A DNA stretch of 64,000 bases from Wolbachia endosymbiont of Folsomia candida (GTDB taxonomy: Bacteria > Pseudomonadota > Alphaproteobacteria > Rickettsiales > Anaplasmataceae): assembly GCF_001931755.2 (NCBI RefSeq), contig NZ_CP015510.2:372001-436000 (forward strand), given 5' to 3'. Under the pieces are notes generated by a model. It did no database searches and was not told the DNA's origin. It worked only from the letters and a program-made list of their open reading frames with translations. Positions 1-10,387 of the stretch are shown here, one piece after another; position 1 is the stretch's first letter, and each line of letters starts with the position of its first letter. Position numbers and translations under genes: made by a program.

Positions 1-502
1 ACAAAAAGCAGTACTACATATACGCTGGCAAACAAATGCTATAGAGGACTTAGAGGTGCAATTGCCAAAAAAATCCTATGACAGATGGAGGCATTCAGAT
101 GATATAATTGATCGGATAAGACAGCTATCGAAAACAATGACTGATGAACAAATTATTAGTTTGTTAAACCAAGAGGGGCTGACAACAAATAAAGGTAATC
201 CTTTTACTATAAAAAGTATGAAATGGATTCGATTTAAACATAAGATCCCAGCACTATGTAATCAAAAATCTGAAGAAGAGTTATCAGTGAAACAAGTTGC
301 AGAAAAATTCAATGTCAGTCATTACGTAGTACGTTATTGGATTGAACGTAAGTTTATTAATGCACGACGTATTGGTGAAAGGTTCTGGATATCGATAAGT
401 TTAGAACAAGAACTGGAGTTAAAAAAACGTATTGAGAGCTCTTCTAAAATAGCAATTGCAAGGTTGAAATCACAAAAACAAATTGAAGGAGGTGTATTAT
501 GA
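1..502 (+). CDS. Large serine recombinase, C-terminal part (cut by window edge)
   Basis: The reading frame enters from the left edge and ends at TAT-TAT-GA just before the element end. It matches the last ~165 residues of the 697-aa recombinase at 51666-53759, including the Ile in the motif GERFWISI that copy 2 (24043-26136) replaces with Val. The visible part contains a winged-helix/MerR-like region (KQVAEKFNVSHYVVRYWIER) that probably contacts DNA. The catalytic N-terminal domain is outside the window. The first in-window ATG at 56 is internal and should not be taken as a start. Confidence 0.85.
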   Translation, partial: QKAVLHIRWQTNAIEDLEVQLPKKSYDRWRHSDDIIDRIRQLSKTMTDEQIISLLNQEGLTTNKGNPFTIKSMKWIRFKHKIPALCNQKSEEELSVKQVAEKFNVSHYVVRYWIERKFINARRIGERFWISISLEQELELKKRIESSSKIAIARLKSQKQIEGGVL

Positions 503-513
503 AGTTATCGTGC
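1..513 (+). mobile_element. Serine-recombinase element, copy 1 (right end only)
   Basis: This is the right end of the same element found complete at 24032-26617 and 51185-53770. The sequence matches those copies up to the terminal TTATCGTGC at 505-513 and then diverges into IS110 transposase sequence. This copy shows the untouched right-hand junction: the element sits inside an IS110 transposase gene, whose 3' part continues at 515. The left part of the element lies outside the window. Confidence 0.9.
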
Positions 514-514
514 T

Positions 515-685
515 ATACGTTATAGTCCTTACTTGAAAAGTTTCTATGAAAATGTGAAAAAAAGGCGTGGTTCTGCTAAGGCCATTATTGCTACTGCTAG
601 GAAATTCCTGACAACCATTTTCTATACGCTTAAAAAGAACTGGATTTTTAAAGATTTCACAAAATTTGAATTTTTTATTGGATAA
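515..685 (+). pseudogene. IS110 transposase, C-terminal remnant
   Basis: Directly after the recombinase element the frame reads IRYSPYLKSFYENVKKRRG and continues to a TAA at 683-685. This is the conserved end of IS110-family transposases. Joined to the truncated transposase ending LIQCTWVA at 51184 (or 26618) it rebuilds a continuous protein of about 338 residues, a normal length for the family. The recombinase element has therefore split the gene between TGG-GTT-GCT and ATA-CGT. No start codon belongs to this piece. Confidence 0.85.
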
Positions 686-721
686 TAATCGTGAAGGAAA
701 ATATGGAACCTTAGTTTTATA

Positions 722-788
722 AGCTAATGAATATGTGCATAAGTACTTAAAATATGTGGGGACATACTTATACACATATTCATTAGCT
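722..788. repeat. Palindromic repeat with 24-bp arms
   Basis: Arms at 722-745 and 765-788 are inverted copies of AGCTAATGAATATGTG plus 8 more bases, with one mismatch, around a 19-base centre. It lies 35 bases after the IS110 remnant stop. It could be a transcription terminator, the fused ends of a lost insertion sequence, or a small MITE. There is no U-tract directly after the right arm, which weakens the terminator reading. The rest of 686-960 shows no gene. Confidence 0.75.
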
Positions 789-960
789 ACATTAATTTAA
801 AAAAGATTAATTAAAAACTTGGTGTTTTTGTTGCCAATGAAACAACTTTTGATTGAATCAGATGGCACAGTAATAAATAAAAAATTGTATTAGAGCTGAA
901 TTTTATATCAGAAAATGTTTTGGGTAATGCAAAAAATCATTATTGACTTTTATGCAATTT

Positions 961-1053
961 AGAGCTGCTGAGAAATTGCTGACAGAAATTTTCTACACAC
1001 TTAAAAATAACTGGGTTTTTAAAGATTTTACAAAATATGAAATTTATAATTGA
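961..1053 (+). pseudogene. Second IS110 transposase C-terminal remnant
   Basis: The frame reads RAAEKLLTEIFYTLKNNWVF and continues for 10 more residues to a TGA at 1051-1053. It aligns with the end of the IS110 remnant at 515-685 (FLTTIFYTLKKNWIFKDFTK) but is a diverged copy. It indicates a second, older IS110 insertion at this place, now reduced to about 30 codons. Confidence 0.6.
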
Positions 1054-1112
1054 CAACAATCATAGGAGCTTTGCTGAAAATAAGTTACTGTAGTAAGATT
1101 TAAGGATTAACT

Positions 1113-2009
1113 ATGAAATTACTATTGCAGACATCTCTAGAAGTCAAAAAACATTGTGAAAGCTTGAATAATAAAGGGAAACAAGAACTTTATAGGCAGG
1201 TAATGGAGGAAGCAAAAGTAGCAATTGAAAGTAACGACATTGATCAGCTAAAAAAACTGAGTGAGGCTGCAGTTGCAATGGAAGAAGTAAGTGAAAAAGA
1301 GTTGCTTGAATCCTTTGACGATGAAAATCCGCTTAAGGAAGCAAATATCGTAGTAGAGAGAGATGGGTTAACCAATTATCTGTTTAGTCTTGGTGATTCA
1401 TCGAAACTCTACGACTTAAGAGAAAATAAAGAAGAAGCGCTTTACCAAGCAATCAAATCAGATGATGTTGAGTTGGTTAAACACGTATTGATAGTGCTAC
1501 TGTCGAGTGATTTTGAAGGAAAGGTAGATCTAAAGGGTTTGGTAAAATTGCTATCAAAGGGTTATGAAGAGTTGAATCTTTCGAAGGATATGAAAAATTA
1601 CCTTGAAAGGAAGATAGGGTTTTGCAGATTTTTGTGTGATTTTAAGTTTGACGAAGATCCCATAGAGTTATTTGCAAATCGGTCAGAGGTTGACTATGAA
1701 ATAGATAAGTTTCTGCTTTCTTTGATTACAAAAAAGACAAAGGAAGAAGAGCTACTTTCTGAAATAAGCAGTATGATTGAGCTTCTAAAAAAGTATGAAA
1801 AATTTGACGGATTGGAATATAAGATCAGAAGATTAAAATCAGAACTTGAAAGCGGAAAAAGTAAATATTCAACTGAAGTCATTCGTGATAGCATTAAAGA
1901 ACGGGAAAAGGAAATGGAGAAAATTAAAGAAAAGTACATCAAGTCAGTTGATTTAATTGATGAAAGGAAAAGGCTAGTGAAACAACTGCTAAGAACAGTA
2001 GCTCAATAA
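1113..2009 (+). CDS. Hypothetical alpha-helical protein with coiled-coil tail
   Basis: I do not recognise a family for this 298-residue protein. ATG at 1113 follows an AAGGA motif six bases upstream, which supports the start. The sequence is charged, has no signal peptide and no membrane segment. Residues about 205-290 are rich in Glu, Lys and Leu with heptad-like spacing, suggesting a coiled coil. A short central part (EALYQAIKSDDVELVKHVL) faintly resembles an ankyrin helix pair, but no repeat array is present. It stands alone, between IS110 debris and a converging frameshifted gene, so context gives no function. Wolbachia genomes carry many such proteins near mobile elements; a host-interaction role would be a guess. 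Confidence 0.7.
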   Translation: MKLLLQTSLEVKKHCESLNNKGKQELYRQVMEEAKVAIESNDIDQLKKLSEAAVAMEEVSEKELLESFDDENPLKEANIVVERDGLTNYLFSLGDSSKLYDLRENKEEALYQAIKSDDVELVKHVLIVLLSSDFEGKVDLKGLVKLLSKGYEELNLSKDMKNYLERKIGFCRFLCDFKFDEDPIELFANRSEVDYEIDKFLLSLITKKTKEEELLSEISSMIELLKKYEKFDGLEYKIRRLKSELESGKSKYSTEVIRDSIKEREKEMEKIKEKYIKSVDLIDERKRLVKQLLRTVAQ

Positions 2010-2154
2010 CTTGGATAACGTTCACGCTGAAGTGGCTAAAGAGTCTTTTTTGCAATTTTTGTATTTCATCAGGGGAAAGGCATAGCTATATAACATCTAT
2101 ACATGTACTGGACTAAGTGAGCTTGTTGCTTTAGCTCTCATTTAACCTTCCTCT

Positions 2155-2738
2155 CTACCTTCTTTTTGGTCTCTCTATAGCTTGATGAGTTGCCGCAACT
2201 TTGACATCAGACACTGACGTAGTAGGTTGCTCTGTTACCCAATCCGGCTTTGCTCTGCCTTTCTCCCATTTAGCAAATCTCATTTTTTCCTGCAGATAAT
2301 ATTTTCTATAAGCTTCTACAGCATCATTACATTTATGTTGCTCTGGTAGTGCTTGTACAAAAGCTTGCATATCAGTTGATTGAAAAATGAGCAAATTTTT
2401 ATTACTATCACACCAATCTATTACTTTTTCTGACTTATGCTCTTTTTTATACCGGTAAGTATACTCTTTACATAATTCTTTTCCGTGGGTTATTAACCAA
2501 TCGAAATTTTCTTTTGATTCTCTTGCCCATACAGAACAAGGGTGATTTTTGTGAGTAAGTTTATATGGAACTGATATACTCTTATCTGTAATGCTTACTA
2601 ACGGACCTGACTCTTTTGCTACCCAAAAACACTACTTAATAATTGAGCAGTTTCCAACACCATCTTTACCACATGCTTATCACACAACATTTGCGCTGCA
2701 ATTACTGGGTCTTCATGTAATATAAAAATATTCATCAT
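2155..2738 (-). pseudogene. Frameshifted phage-type protein with CDKHVVKM motif
   Basis: Reading leftward from ATG at 2738 (or 2735) gives MMNIFILHEDPVIAAQ followed by the motif CDKHVVKM and then a TAG near 2620. In another frame the protein continues with KLTHKNHPCSVWARESKENF through WLITHGKELCKEYTYRY to a stop at 2155. Together they give one protein of about 195 residues of a kind common in phages and marine bacteria, with conserved Cys-Asp-Lys-His, NHPC and WARES segments; I know of no established function. A one- or two-base indel near 2610-2620, beside a run of T on the coding strand, breaks the frame. Whether a shortened product is made from an internal start is unclear. Confidence 0.6.
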
Positions 2739-2927
2739 ACCTCACTTTAGCTTAATCTATTATATCAAGTAGGTATGCCAAATTCAAAATAAATCTGCTG
2801 TTATTTCAATTTTTTCTGCTTCTTTCTTCTGTGACTTGTATGTATTTAATAATAAGTTATTTCCGTTCTAGTTAAAATTAAGATTTTTATATATCAGTAT
2901 GGTTAACGAATAAAATTGATTGCAAAT

Positions 2928-3839
2928 TTAATGGATACTTTCTTTTTGAAGTTTCTTAATCTCATCAATAGGTAATCCAGTTAACCTAGCAACTGTATCG
3001 ACATCCATGCTATCAATAAGCATTGCCTTTGCGACTTCAATTTTCTCTGCTTTTCTACCTTCTTCTCTGCCTTCTTCCCTACCTTCTTTTTTGCCTTCAT
3101 CTTTAGCATCATCAAGCCGTTGTTCCCAAATAGCTGCCTCTTTCTGTACACTCAAAATTCTTTCTTCATATGCTGCTAGATCTTTTTTATCCCAGCTAAA
3201 CCTATCTAATTCATCGTACGCTAACTTTATTATTGGTGCTTGTTCAGCAATCTTCTTTAGGTCTTCATCTGTTGTATCTTCTGCGTATTTAAAGAAATAA
3301 CACCAACGTTCTACTATGTTTTCTAGTTGCTCTACTTCACTTTTAGGAAATTTAGGTAGCTCAATAAAGATAAACTGCAAATCTTTTAAGTAATGTCCAT
3401 TGGTTTTGATATCGCGTATATTGTGAGTAGATAAGTAATCAATCTCTTCAGGAAACAAGTTACAATTGGAAACAGCTATGAAATAAACTATCTTTAAATC
3501 AATGTAATTACCAGATTTATCTAATTGTCTTGAGTAAGCTTGAGCAGCATATAATTGAGCGCGTTTTTCAAAACCCTTATCTCTAGCAACCTGCATTTCA
3601 ACAACATATCTCGCACCACTTGAATCCTTGCAAAGAATATCAACTATACTTTGTTTATCAGAAGCAATCTCGGGATTCATAATAGTACTAAGAAACTCCA
3701 CTTCTTGTATTGCATTTTCCTCACCGAACCCCAAAATATCATTTAAAAAATGGATAAGAATATTTTGATTTTTTTCAGTACCAAAGATTCGCTTAAAGGT
3801 TAGATCACATTTTGGGTCTAGAAACTTAGAAATAGCCAT
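2928..3839 (-). CDS. Rpn family PD-(D/E)XK nuclease / transposase-like protein
   Basis: This protein belongs to the Rpn/PDDEXK_2 group, DNA endonucleases proposed to promote recA-independent horizontal recombination. The N-terminus has the family signature DPKCDLTFKRIFG. The nuclease core shows D67, then E81-M-Q83 in VVEMQV, matching the D...ExQ form of the active site. The C-terminal part has a low-complexity tract of Lys/Glu/Gly-Arg repeats (KEGREEGREEGRKAEK), usual in these proteins, followed by a short helical tail. I take ATG at 3839 as start; the frame is open two codons further to a TTG. Wolbachia carry many copies of this family. It is a single gene flanked by intergenic DNA, with no operon partner. 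Confidence 0.85.
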   Translation of the reverse strand: MAISKFLDPKCDLTFKRIFGTEKNQNILIHFLNDILGFGEENAIQEVEFLSTIMNPEIASDKQSIVDILCKDSSGARYVVEMQVARDKGFEKRAQLYAAQAYSRQLDKSGNYIDLKIVYFIAVSNCNLFPEEIDYLSTHNIRDIKTNGHYLKDLQFIFIELPKFPKSEVEQLENIVERWCYFFKYAEDTTDEDLKKIAEQAPIIKLAYDELDRFSWDKKDLAAYEERILSVQKEAAIWEQRLDDAKDEGKKEGREEGREEGRKAEKIEVAKAMLIDSMDVDTVARLTGLPIDEIKKLQKESIH

Positions 3840-4386
3840 GGCCAATATACCTGAAAAACCATTAATAATTATACATCATTTATGATAAATGTTCAACGTT
3901 TTTGTTGTGTTTCTTGCTTAACTTAGACAAACATCATTTTTATAAGTAGCTCTGCAAAGTAGCTAAAAAGCCTAATAAGCAAATTCATTTTTTCAGTGTG
4001 GAAGATTAACCTCCTAAAAAACAAGAGCCTTTACGCTCAATAACGATTACCTACCATCGAGAGGACAGGCTTGTTAATCTGCCACATTTCTATTATAAAA
4101 TACTTGAAAATAGTATTCAACTTTTTTTAGCAGAAAGATTTCAATAGAAAGCGGTGTTTGTTGCTATAATAGATGATAATATTTAGCTGCAGCTCTCATT
4201 AATAGTAAATTTATGTCTAATTTCAAGTTTCAGGTGTATTCATTTTTAAACTGACTGTTTTACGCGCCATTAGAACACCGTTTTAGGCTTGGATGGTCAA
4301 TCTCTTGTCTTTTGCTATTACCTCTATAAATCCACTTATAAGCCCGGTAAATATATTCTCCATTTTCGCATGGTTTTATGCTAGCG
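3840..4386. other. Intergenic region with one open remnant
   Basis: No complete gene is seen. It contains the inverted repeat at 3996-4087 described separately. On the minus strand a stretch of about 44 codons is open from near 4391 to a TAA at 4260-4262, reading CENGEYIYRAYKWIYRGNSK near its middle. It could be the tail of a lost gene, but no family is recognised and chance cannot be excluded. Confidence 0.4.
3996..4087. repeat. Long inverted repeat enclosing a GC-richer core
   Basis: GTGTGG-AA-GATTAAC at 3996-4010 pairs with GTTAATC-TG-CCACAT at 4073-4087: 13 pairs (one G-T) around a 2x2 internal loop. The 62-base centre is GC-richer than the flanks and holds a further small hairpin, GAGC-CTTTAC-GCTC. 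Either a structured RNA of about 92 nt or a MITE-like palindrome would look like this. No target duplication is obvious. Confidence 0.55.
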
Positions 4387-4635
4387 TTATGAAGTTGTTT
4401 TCTTACTATTTATTAAAATCTTAACTTCAAAATCTAGTCTTACCAAAAGCATAAGAAGCTTATCCAATGAAAAGTTTGCAGTGTTTAATCTTTTAATCAG
4501 AGAAATATCTGCAAGAGGGGTTTGTAATGCATATGCGGCTTTTTTACTGTTCCATTGGTTATCATCTATTGCTTTATTTATCATTTGTACCAATATTTCT
4601 TTTGTATTAGCGTTAGTAGTATTTAACGTTTCCAT
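4387..4635 (-). CDS. Small HTH (XRE/HTH_37-like) protein
   Basis: The 82-residue product resembles the HTH protein at 6773-7030: an N-terminal helix-turn-helix (ILVQMINKAIDDNQWNSKKA) followed by the family's end pattern FSLDKLLMLLVRLDFEVKIL. Proteins of this type are usually the antitoxin half of phage-derived toxin-antitoxin pairs, but no toxin gene lies beside it. The HTH turn is less canonical than in the second copy (ALQTPLADISLIKRL), so DNA binding may be altered. It lies downstream of ligA on the same strand. The Shine-Dalgarno is weak. The family assignment is moderately sure; the role is inferred. Confidence 0.6.
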   Translation of the reverse strand: METLNTTNANTKEILVQMINKAIDDNQWNSKKAAYALQTPLADISLIKRLNTANFSLDKLLMLLVRLDFEVKILINSKKTTS

Positions 4636-4689
4636 TAATCTTGTTATTATGTCAAAATTAATATTAAATTAACAGAAACTTTATATAAA

Positions 4690-6744
<2,055 letters not shown>

Positions 6745-6772
6745 TTACCCCACATTAATTTATTTCCATAAT

Positions 6773-7030
6773 TTAGTAGTGACTTCCTTTATCCAAATTT
6801 CCTCTCCTTTTTACCATAATTTCTACATCACAATTTAGCCTAGACAGAAGAGTGAAAATCTTTTCTACGCTAAACCCTTTTGTTTTCAAATTTACAATCG
6901 AGGATACCTTTGGTTGGTCAAGTTTCAGCACATTTGCAGCTTCTTGTTGTGTCCAATTGTTTTCTTCGATTACACTTTTGATAATATTGAATAACTCTGT
7001 TTTGAAATTTGTTCTAATTACCTTTATCAT
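6773..7030 (-). CDS. HTH (XRE/HTH_37-like) regulator, antitoxin-like
   Basis: This 85-residue protein has a well-formed helix-turn-helix: NWTQQEAANVLKLDQPKVSS, residues about 25-45, followed by FSVEKIFTLLSRLNCDVEIM, the standard end of HTH_37 proteins. Members commonly act as antitoxin and autorepressor beside a RelE/Gp49-like toxin; no toxin is found here, so it may be an orphan. It lies 24 bases downstream of an ankyrin gene and 31 bases upstream of ligA on the same strand. A diverged paralogue is at 4387-4635, and the tail of a third is at 54926-55030. Confidence 0.75.
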   Translation of the reverse strand: MIKVIRTNFKTELFNIIKSVIEENNWTQQEAANVLKLDQPKVSSIVNLKTKGFSVEKIFTLLSRLNCDVEIMVKRRGNLDKGSHY

Positions 7031-7054
7031 AAATTATACCTCTCTAATTCAGCT

Positions 7055-7885
7055 TTATATTCCATAACTATTTCCTGCTTTTACTATCCCCCTATGTATT
7101 AATAATAGCTCCACTATCTCCTTATTATTCTTTGCAACCGCTATATCAAGTGCAGTCAAATGGCCTTCAATATCAGCTCTTACACAAACATTTGCTCCTT
7201 TACTTAGCAGTATTTCAACCATTTCTTTATTATTGTTCATAACCGCAGCATGTAGTGGAGTACAACAGTGTTTACCACCTAAAGCATTAACGTTAGCTCT
7301 ATTCCGTAGCAGTATTTCTACCGTTGACTTATGACCATGGGCAACCGCTAAATGTAATGGTGTATAAAAATCTCCATCTAAGTCATTAATATTGCAACTA
7401 GCTCTTTTTATAAACATTGACAGTATTCCGTCATACCCACACTTTGCAGCTATATGAAAAGGAGTATTTAGGCAATTATCCTGATGGTTTATATCAGCTC
7501 CATATTGCAGTAAAGTTTGAACAGCTTCCTGATGATTATATAATGCAGCAAGGAAAAGAGGTGTCCTGCCGTAGATATCTTTAGCATTAACATTTCCTTC
7601 GCTTATAATTAGAGCCTCAAGAATATTGCTGTATCCATATTGGGCTGCTAAGTGAACAGCAGTATTGCCTTTGTTATCCTTTGCATTAACGTTTATTCCG
7701 CACAAAACGAGGAAATTAACAACCCTTTTGCAATTCCATTTACAAGCAAAACGTAGACATTTTATACCAAGTTTAGTATTAACAACAATGCTTGTAATGA
7801 TGTAAAAAGGAAGTGAAAGTATCGTAAGTACTCTATCCCTCTTAATTTTTCTGACTATAGCCACTAACTCCTTATCAATATCCAT
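7055..7885 (-). CDS. Ankyrin-repeat protein with N-terminal hydrophobic segment
   Basis: ATG at 7885 has GGAGG five bases upstream, a stronger start than the in-frame GTG at 7897. Residues about 20-36 (VLTILSLPFYIITSIVV) form a single hydrophobic segment that may anchor the protein or act in secretion. From about residue 45 to the end there are roughly seven ankyrin repeats with the TPLHLAxxxGH and VNAKDxxGNT patterns. Ankyrin repeats bind other proteins; in Wolbachia they are thought to meet host targets after export. It lies between ligA/HTH and the methyltransferase-patatin part of the prophage, so it is likely prophage cargo. The target is unknown. Confidence 0.85.
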   Translation of the reverse strand: MDIDKELVAIVRKIKRDRVLTILSLPFYIITSIVVNTKLGIKCLRFACKWNCKRVVNFLVLCGINVNAKDNKGNTAVHLAAQYGYSNILEALIISEGNVNAKDIYGRTPLFLAALYNHQEAVQTLLQYGADINHQDNCLNTPFHIAAKCGYDGILSMFIKRASCNINDLDGDFYTPLHLAVAHGHKSTVEILLRNRANVNALGGKHCCTPLHAAVMNNNKEMVEILLSKGANVCVRADIEGHLTALDIAVAKNNKEIVELLLIHRGIVKAGNSYGI

Positions 7886-7919
7886 ACTAGCCTCCACTAT
7901 TAAAGTCTGTAATTTGTTG

Positions 7920-8159
7920 CTAGCGCCCTAGGACGTTAAATGGACTCAGACGTTCTGGATAACTTAAGAATTTTTGATTAAGATGATAGTTAAGTCCTTC
8001 TTCCGAATTACTTGCGTTGAAAACAATATTTTTAGAAGAAGGCATTCGTTCATTTTTCAATCCTTCATTCTCAAACCTTACACTTTTTGAAAAACTATAT
8101 AAGATCTGTTTTATACCAACTAAAAGATCATTATCTTGTACAATTTTCTTATTTTGCAT
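7920..8159 (-). CDS. Small hypothetical protein
   Basis: This 79-residue frame has a convincing start: ATG at 8159 is preceded by GAGG with normal spacing. I do not recognise the product. It is polar, with no membrane segment and no known motif. It lies 35 bases upstream of the ankyrin gene on the same strand, and the two could be cotranscribed. A gene seems likely because of the ribosome binding site, but short length keeps confidence moderate. Confidence 0.45.
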   Translation of the reverse strand: MQNKKIVQDNDLLVGIKQILYSFSKSVRFENEGLKNERMPSSKNIVFNASNSEEGLNYHLNQKFLSYPERLSPFNVLGR

Positions 8160-8511
8160 ATAACCTCACATTATTACCAAACTGTTATAGTTTACAGTGA
8201 TAGATATTAACAAAATATTGACTGACATGCAACCTTAGTTAGAAGGTAAATAAATTAATTCTCTCTAGTCGAGAAAGTTAATAATTAGTATTAATATGCA
8301 AATAGAAATAGAGAAGTATTTAATAAATATAAAATAGGTAAAAAAATTTATGTTAATTTGCAAAAGGCACCAATAGCTTTGTTATTTGATTAAATGTGCT
8401 TTGGGTATTTGGGATTTTTGGCAGCCCATTTCAGATCTAGAGAAAATAGTAGTTTGCTTCTAAATTCTGCTCAGTGAACTCAAATAAGACTTTAATACTT
8501 GCTCTTTACCA
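8160..8511. other. Intergenic region
   Basis: I see no gene in these 352 bases. A weak hairpin (TTCTC...GAGAA within TTAATTCTCTCTAGTCGAGAA) lies near 8257-8280. The promoter for the leftward genes at 7055-8159 presumably lies here, but no convincing -35/-10 pair stands out in such AT-rich sequence. Confidence 0.4.
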
Positions 8512-9429
8512 TTAATATATTATTTCTTTTCTGAACCTCAAAGCAGACGCAGCAAGATATTCTCTATTTTCCTCAAACGCTAGCCAGTAGCGACCCTCTT
8601 GTTCACATACAGCGCCAGTTGTGTTAGACCCAGCAAAGATATCTAAAACAACATCTCCAGGCTGTGTTAAAAATCGAATAAAAAATTGAGGTAATTTGGC
8701 AGGAAATCTAGCAGGATGCTGTTTTATACCTAGTTCTTTACATGCAGAAAGGTATGCGCTGTTGGATTCTGAATTTGAAATCTGTAAAAGATTTGATGGA
8801 ATGGATCCACCATTATCTTTACTGAAGCTACTACTAATATTATGTCCTGAAGGTCGCTTTTTTGGAGTATAATATGCCTTTGGGTCCTCAATAAGTTTCT
8901 TCATGCGGTCACTGTATTCCACTAGTACCTTTGTGATATCTGCCTTAGGCCACTTGGTTTTGCTGAGCCACCATACAGTATTAACAGAATCTTTTACCCT
9001 GATTTTTCTCTTATTTACCCACTCAATTGGACTTGGTAACTTAGATGGATTATACCAATAAAAATCTTCGGCAAGGAAGAATCCTATATCATCACAGAGA
9101 TGTATAAGCACCCTAAAATTATATAAGCTTCGCAATGGCATACCTTTTTCATAAGCCCCACCAAGATCAAGTACAAAACTACCAGTATCTTTAAGTTTTC
9201 TATATACTAATTTTGCAAATTTACTAAGCCATGCAACGTATTCAGCTTGAGACTCATTTCCATATTCTTTTTTTCTTTGCAAAGCAAACGGTGGGCTGGT
9301 TATTACAAGATCTAAGCTATTGTCTGGGAGTTGTGGCAGTAGATTAATAGAGTCTCCACAATACGCAGCTCCTCTATTTGTAGTATATATGGGTTTAGCA
9401 TTAAATGTGAATTTTTCTAATGCGTTCAT
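8512..9429 (-). CDS. Site-specific DNA methyltransferase, probably N4-cytosine (PvuII-like)
   Basis: The 305-residue protein transfers a methyl group from S-adenosylmethionine to DNA. Catalytic motif IV is SPPF at residues 45-48, and the SAM-binding motif I (FAGSNTTG) is near the C-terminus at about 265-272, so motif order is the permuted beta class. SPPF/Y rather than DPPY favours cytosine-N4 over adenine-N6 methylation. The middle (YWYNPSKLPSPIEWVNKRK, then DSVNTVWWLSKT) is typical of the M.PvuII-like group. No restriction endonuclease gene lies beside it, so it is an orphan enzyme, as often in phages, perhaps protecting phage DNA or acting on gene expression. The recognition sequence cannot be read from the protein. 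It lies in the prophage block beside the patatin gene. Confidence 0.88.
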   Translation of the reverse strand: MNALEKFTFNAKPIYTTNRGAAYCGDSINLLPQLPDNSLDLVITSPPFALQRKKEYGNESQAEYVAWLSKFAKLVYRKLKDTGSFVLDLGGAYEKGMPLRSLYNFRVLIHLCDDIGFFLAEDFYWYNPSKLPSPIEWVNKRKIRVKDSVNTVWWLSKTKWPKADITKVLVEYSDRMKKLIEDPKAYYTPKKRPSGHNISSSFSKDNGGSIPSNLLQISNSESNSAYLSACKELGIKQHPARFPAKLPQFFIRFLTQPGDVVLDIFAGSNTTGAVCEQEGRYWLAFEENREYLAASALRFRKEIIY

Positions 9430-9460
9430 TTAATTTTATAGTTGAAAATGACTTCCAGCC

Positions 9461-10387
9461 TTAACTTACGATATTACAAAATTTATCAATTATCTTCTGA
9501 CTACATTCAATCATCATTCGCGCCTCTTGCTGCAGGAGTTTTATGTTTTTAGTTCCAGCATTATCCAGGTCGGGTGATGCTACGCTTAGCTGTGATTGTA
9601 TACGTAAATACTTATCTTCAATTATATTATTGAGTTGATAATTGACAATATCAAGGCTCGATCCAAACATTACATTTAGTAGCGGTTTTACCCAAGCTAT
9701 CTTTCCAAATCTCTTTGAGTTAATATATTTAATGGGGTTAGATAGCCTACCAGCACCAATTGAAAACAGCACTATCTCATCATCAGGGAATAACTTTCTA
9801 CAACTTGCATATGCACAGGCAGCAGGGTTATTGGCAAATACACCTCCATCCACCAATACTCTTTCAATTTGGTTAATTTTGAGATATTTTGGGGTAAAGT
9901 AAGTAGGAGCAGCGGTTGTAGCCCTTAGTGCATCTTTTAGCTTGAGAAATTTCCTATCTTCCTTCCAGCTCTTAAAAAAGAAAGGGCAGTTATTGTGAAT
10001 ATCGTAACTTGTAAGTAATAAGTTATTTGTAACATCAGCAAGAGTCATCTCACCAAAATACTTATCAAGCACAAGTTCAATGTTTTTATTCGAATACTCT
10101 GCACCATTCAGCCAAGTAATCGCTTTCCTTAAAAATGAAGATTTAAAAATATAGGATCCGTATTCTTTATATAGCTCAACTAAATCACTTGCTGAATACT
10201 GTAGTTTCCCTTTTCCATCCTTCTTACATAGCCCTGCAACAACTATTCCACCAGTTGAAGTGCCAGCCATTAAATCAAATATTTGGGAAATAGGTTTATT
10301 TGTTTTACGCTCTATTTCTGCTAATATTATTGCTGGTATAATTCCTCGGATTCCGCCACCATCGACTGAGAGAATAAATTTGGTCAT
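9461..10387 (-). CDS. Patatin-like phospholipase
   Basis: Patatin-like enzymes are lipid acyl hydrolases with a Ser-Asp dyad. The 308-residue protein has the oxyanion-hole motif DGGGIRG (residues 9-15), the nucleophile elbow GTSTG with S44, and the catalytic aspartate D180 in VDGGVFANNP. No signal peptide is seen. Patatin genes are frequent in phage WO, where a role in lysis or in altering host or bacterial membranes has been suggested but not proven. ATG at 10387 directly abuts the ATG of the PLD gene at 10388 on the other strand, so the promoter of each must lie within the other gene. Confidence 0.92.
   Translation of the reverse strand: MTKFILSVDGGGIRGIIPAIILAEIERKTNKPISQIFDLMAGTSTGGIVVAGLCKKDGKGKLQYSASDLVELYKEYGSYIFKSSFLRKAITWLNGAEYSNKNIELVLDKYFGEMTLADVTNNLLLTSYDIHNNCPFFFKSWKEDRKFLKLKDALRATTAAPTYFTPKYLKINQIERVLVDGGVFANNPAACAYASCRKLFPDDEIVLFSIGAGRLSNPIKYINSKRFGKIAWVKPLLNVMFGSSLDIVNYQLNNIIEDKYLRIQSQLSVASPDLDNAGTKNIKLLQQEARMMIECSQKIIDKFCNIVS

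Noticed and set aside
497..775. 92-codon minus-strand frame
   Set aside because: It is antisense to the IS110 remnant and runs into the palindrome.
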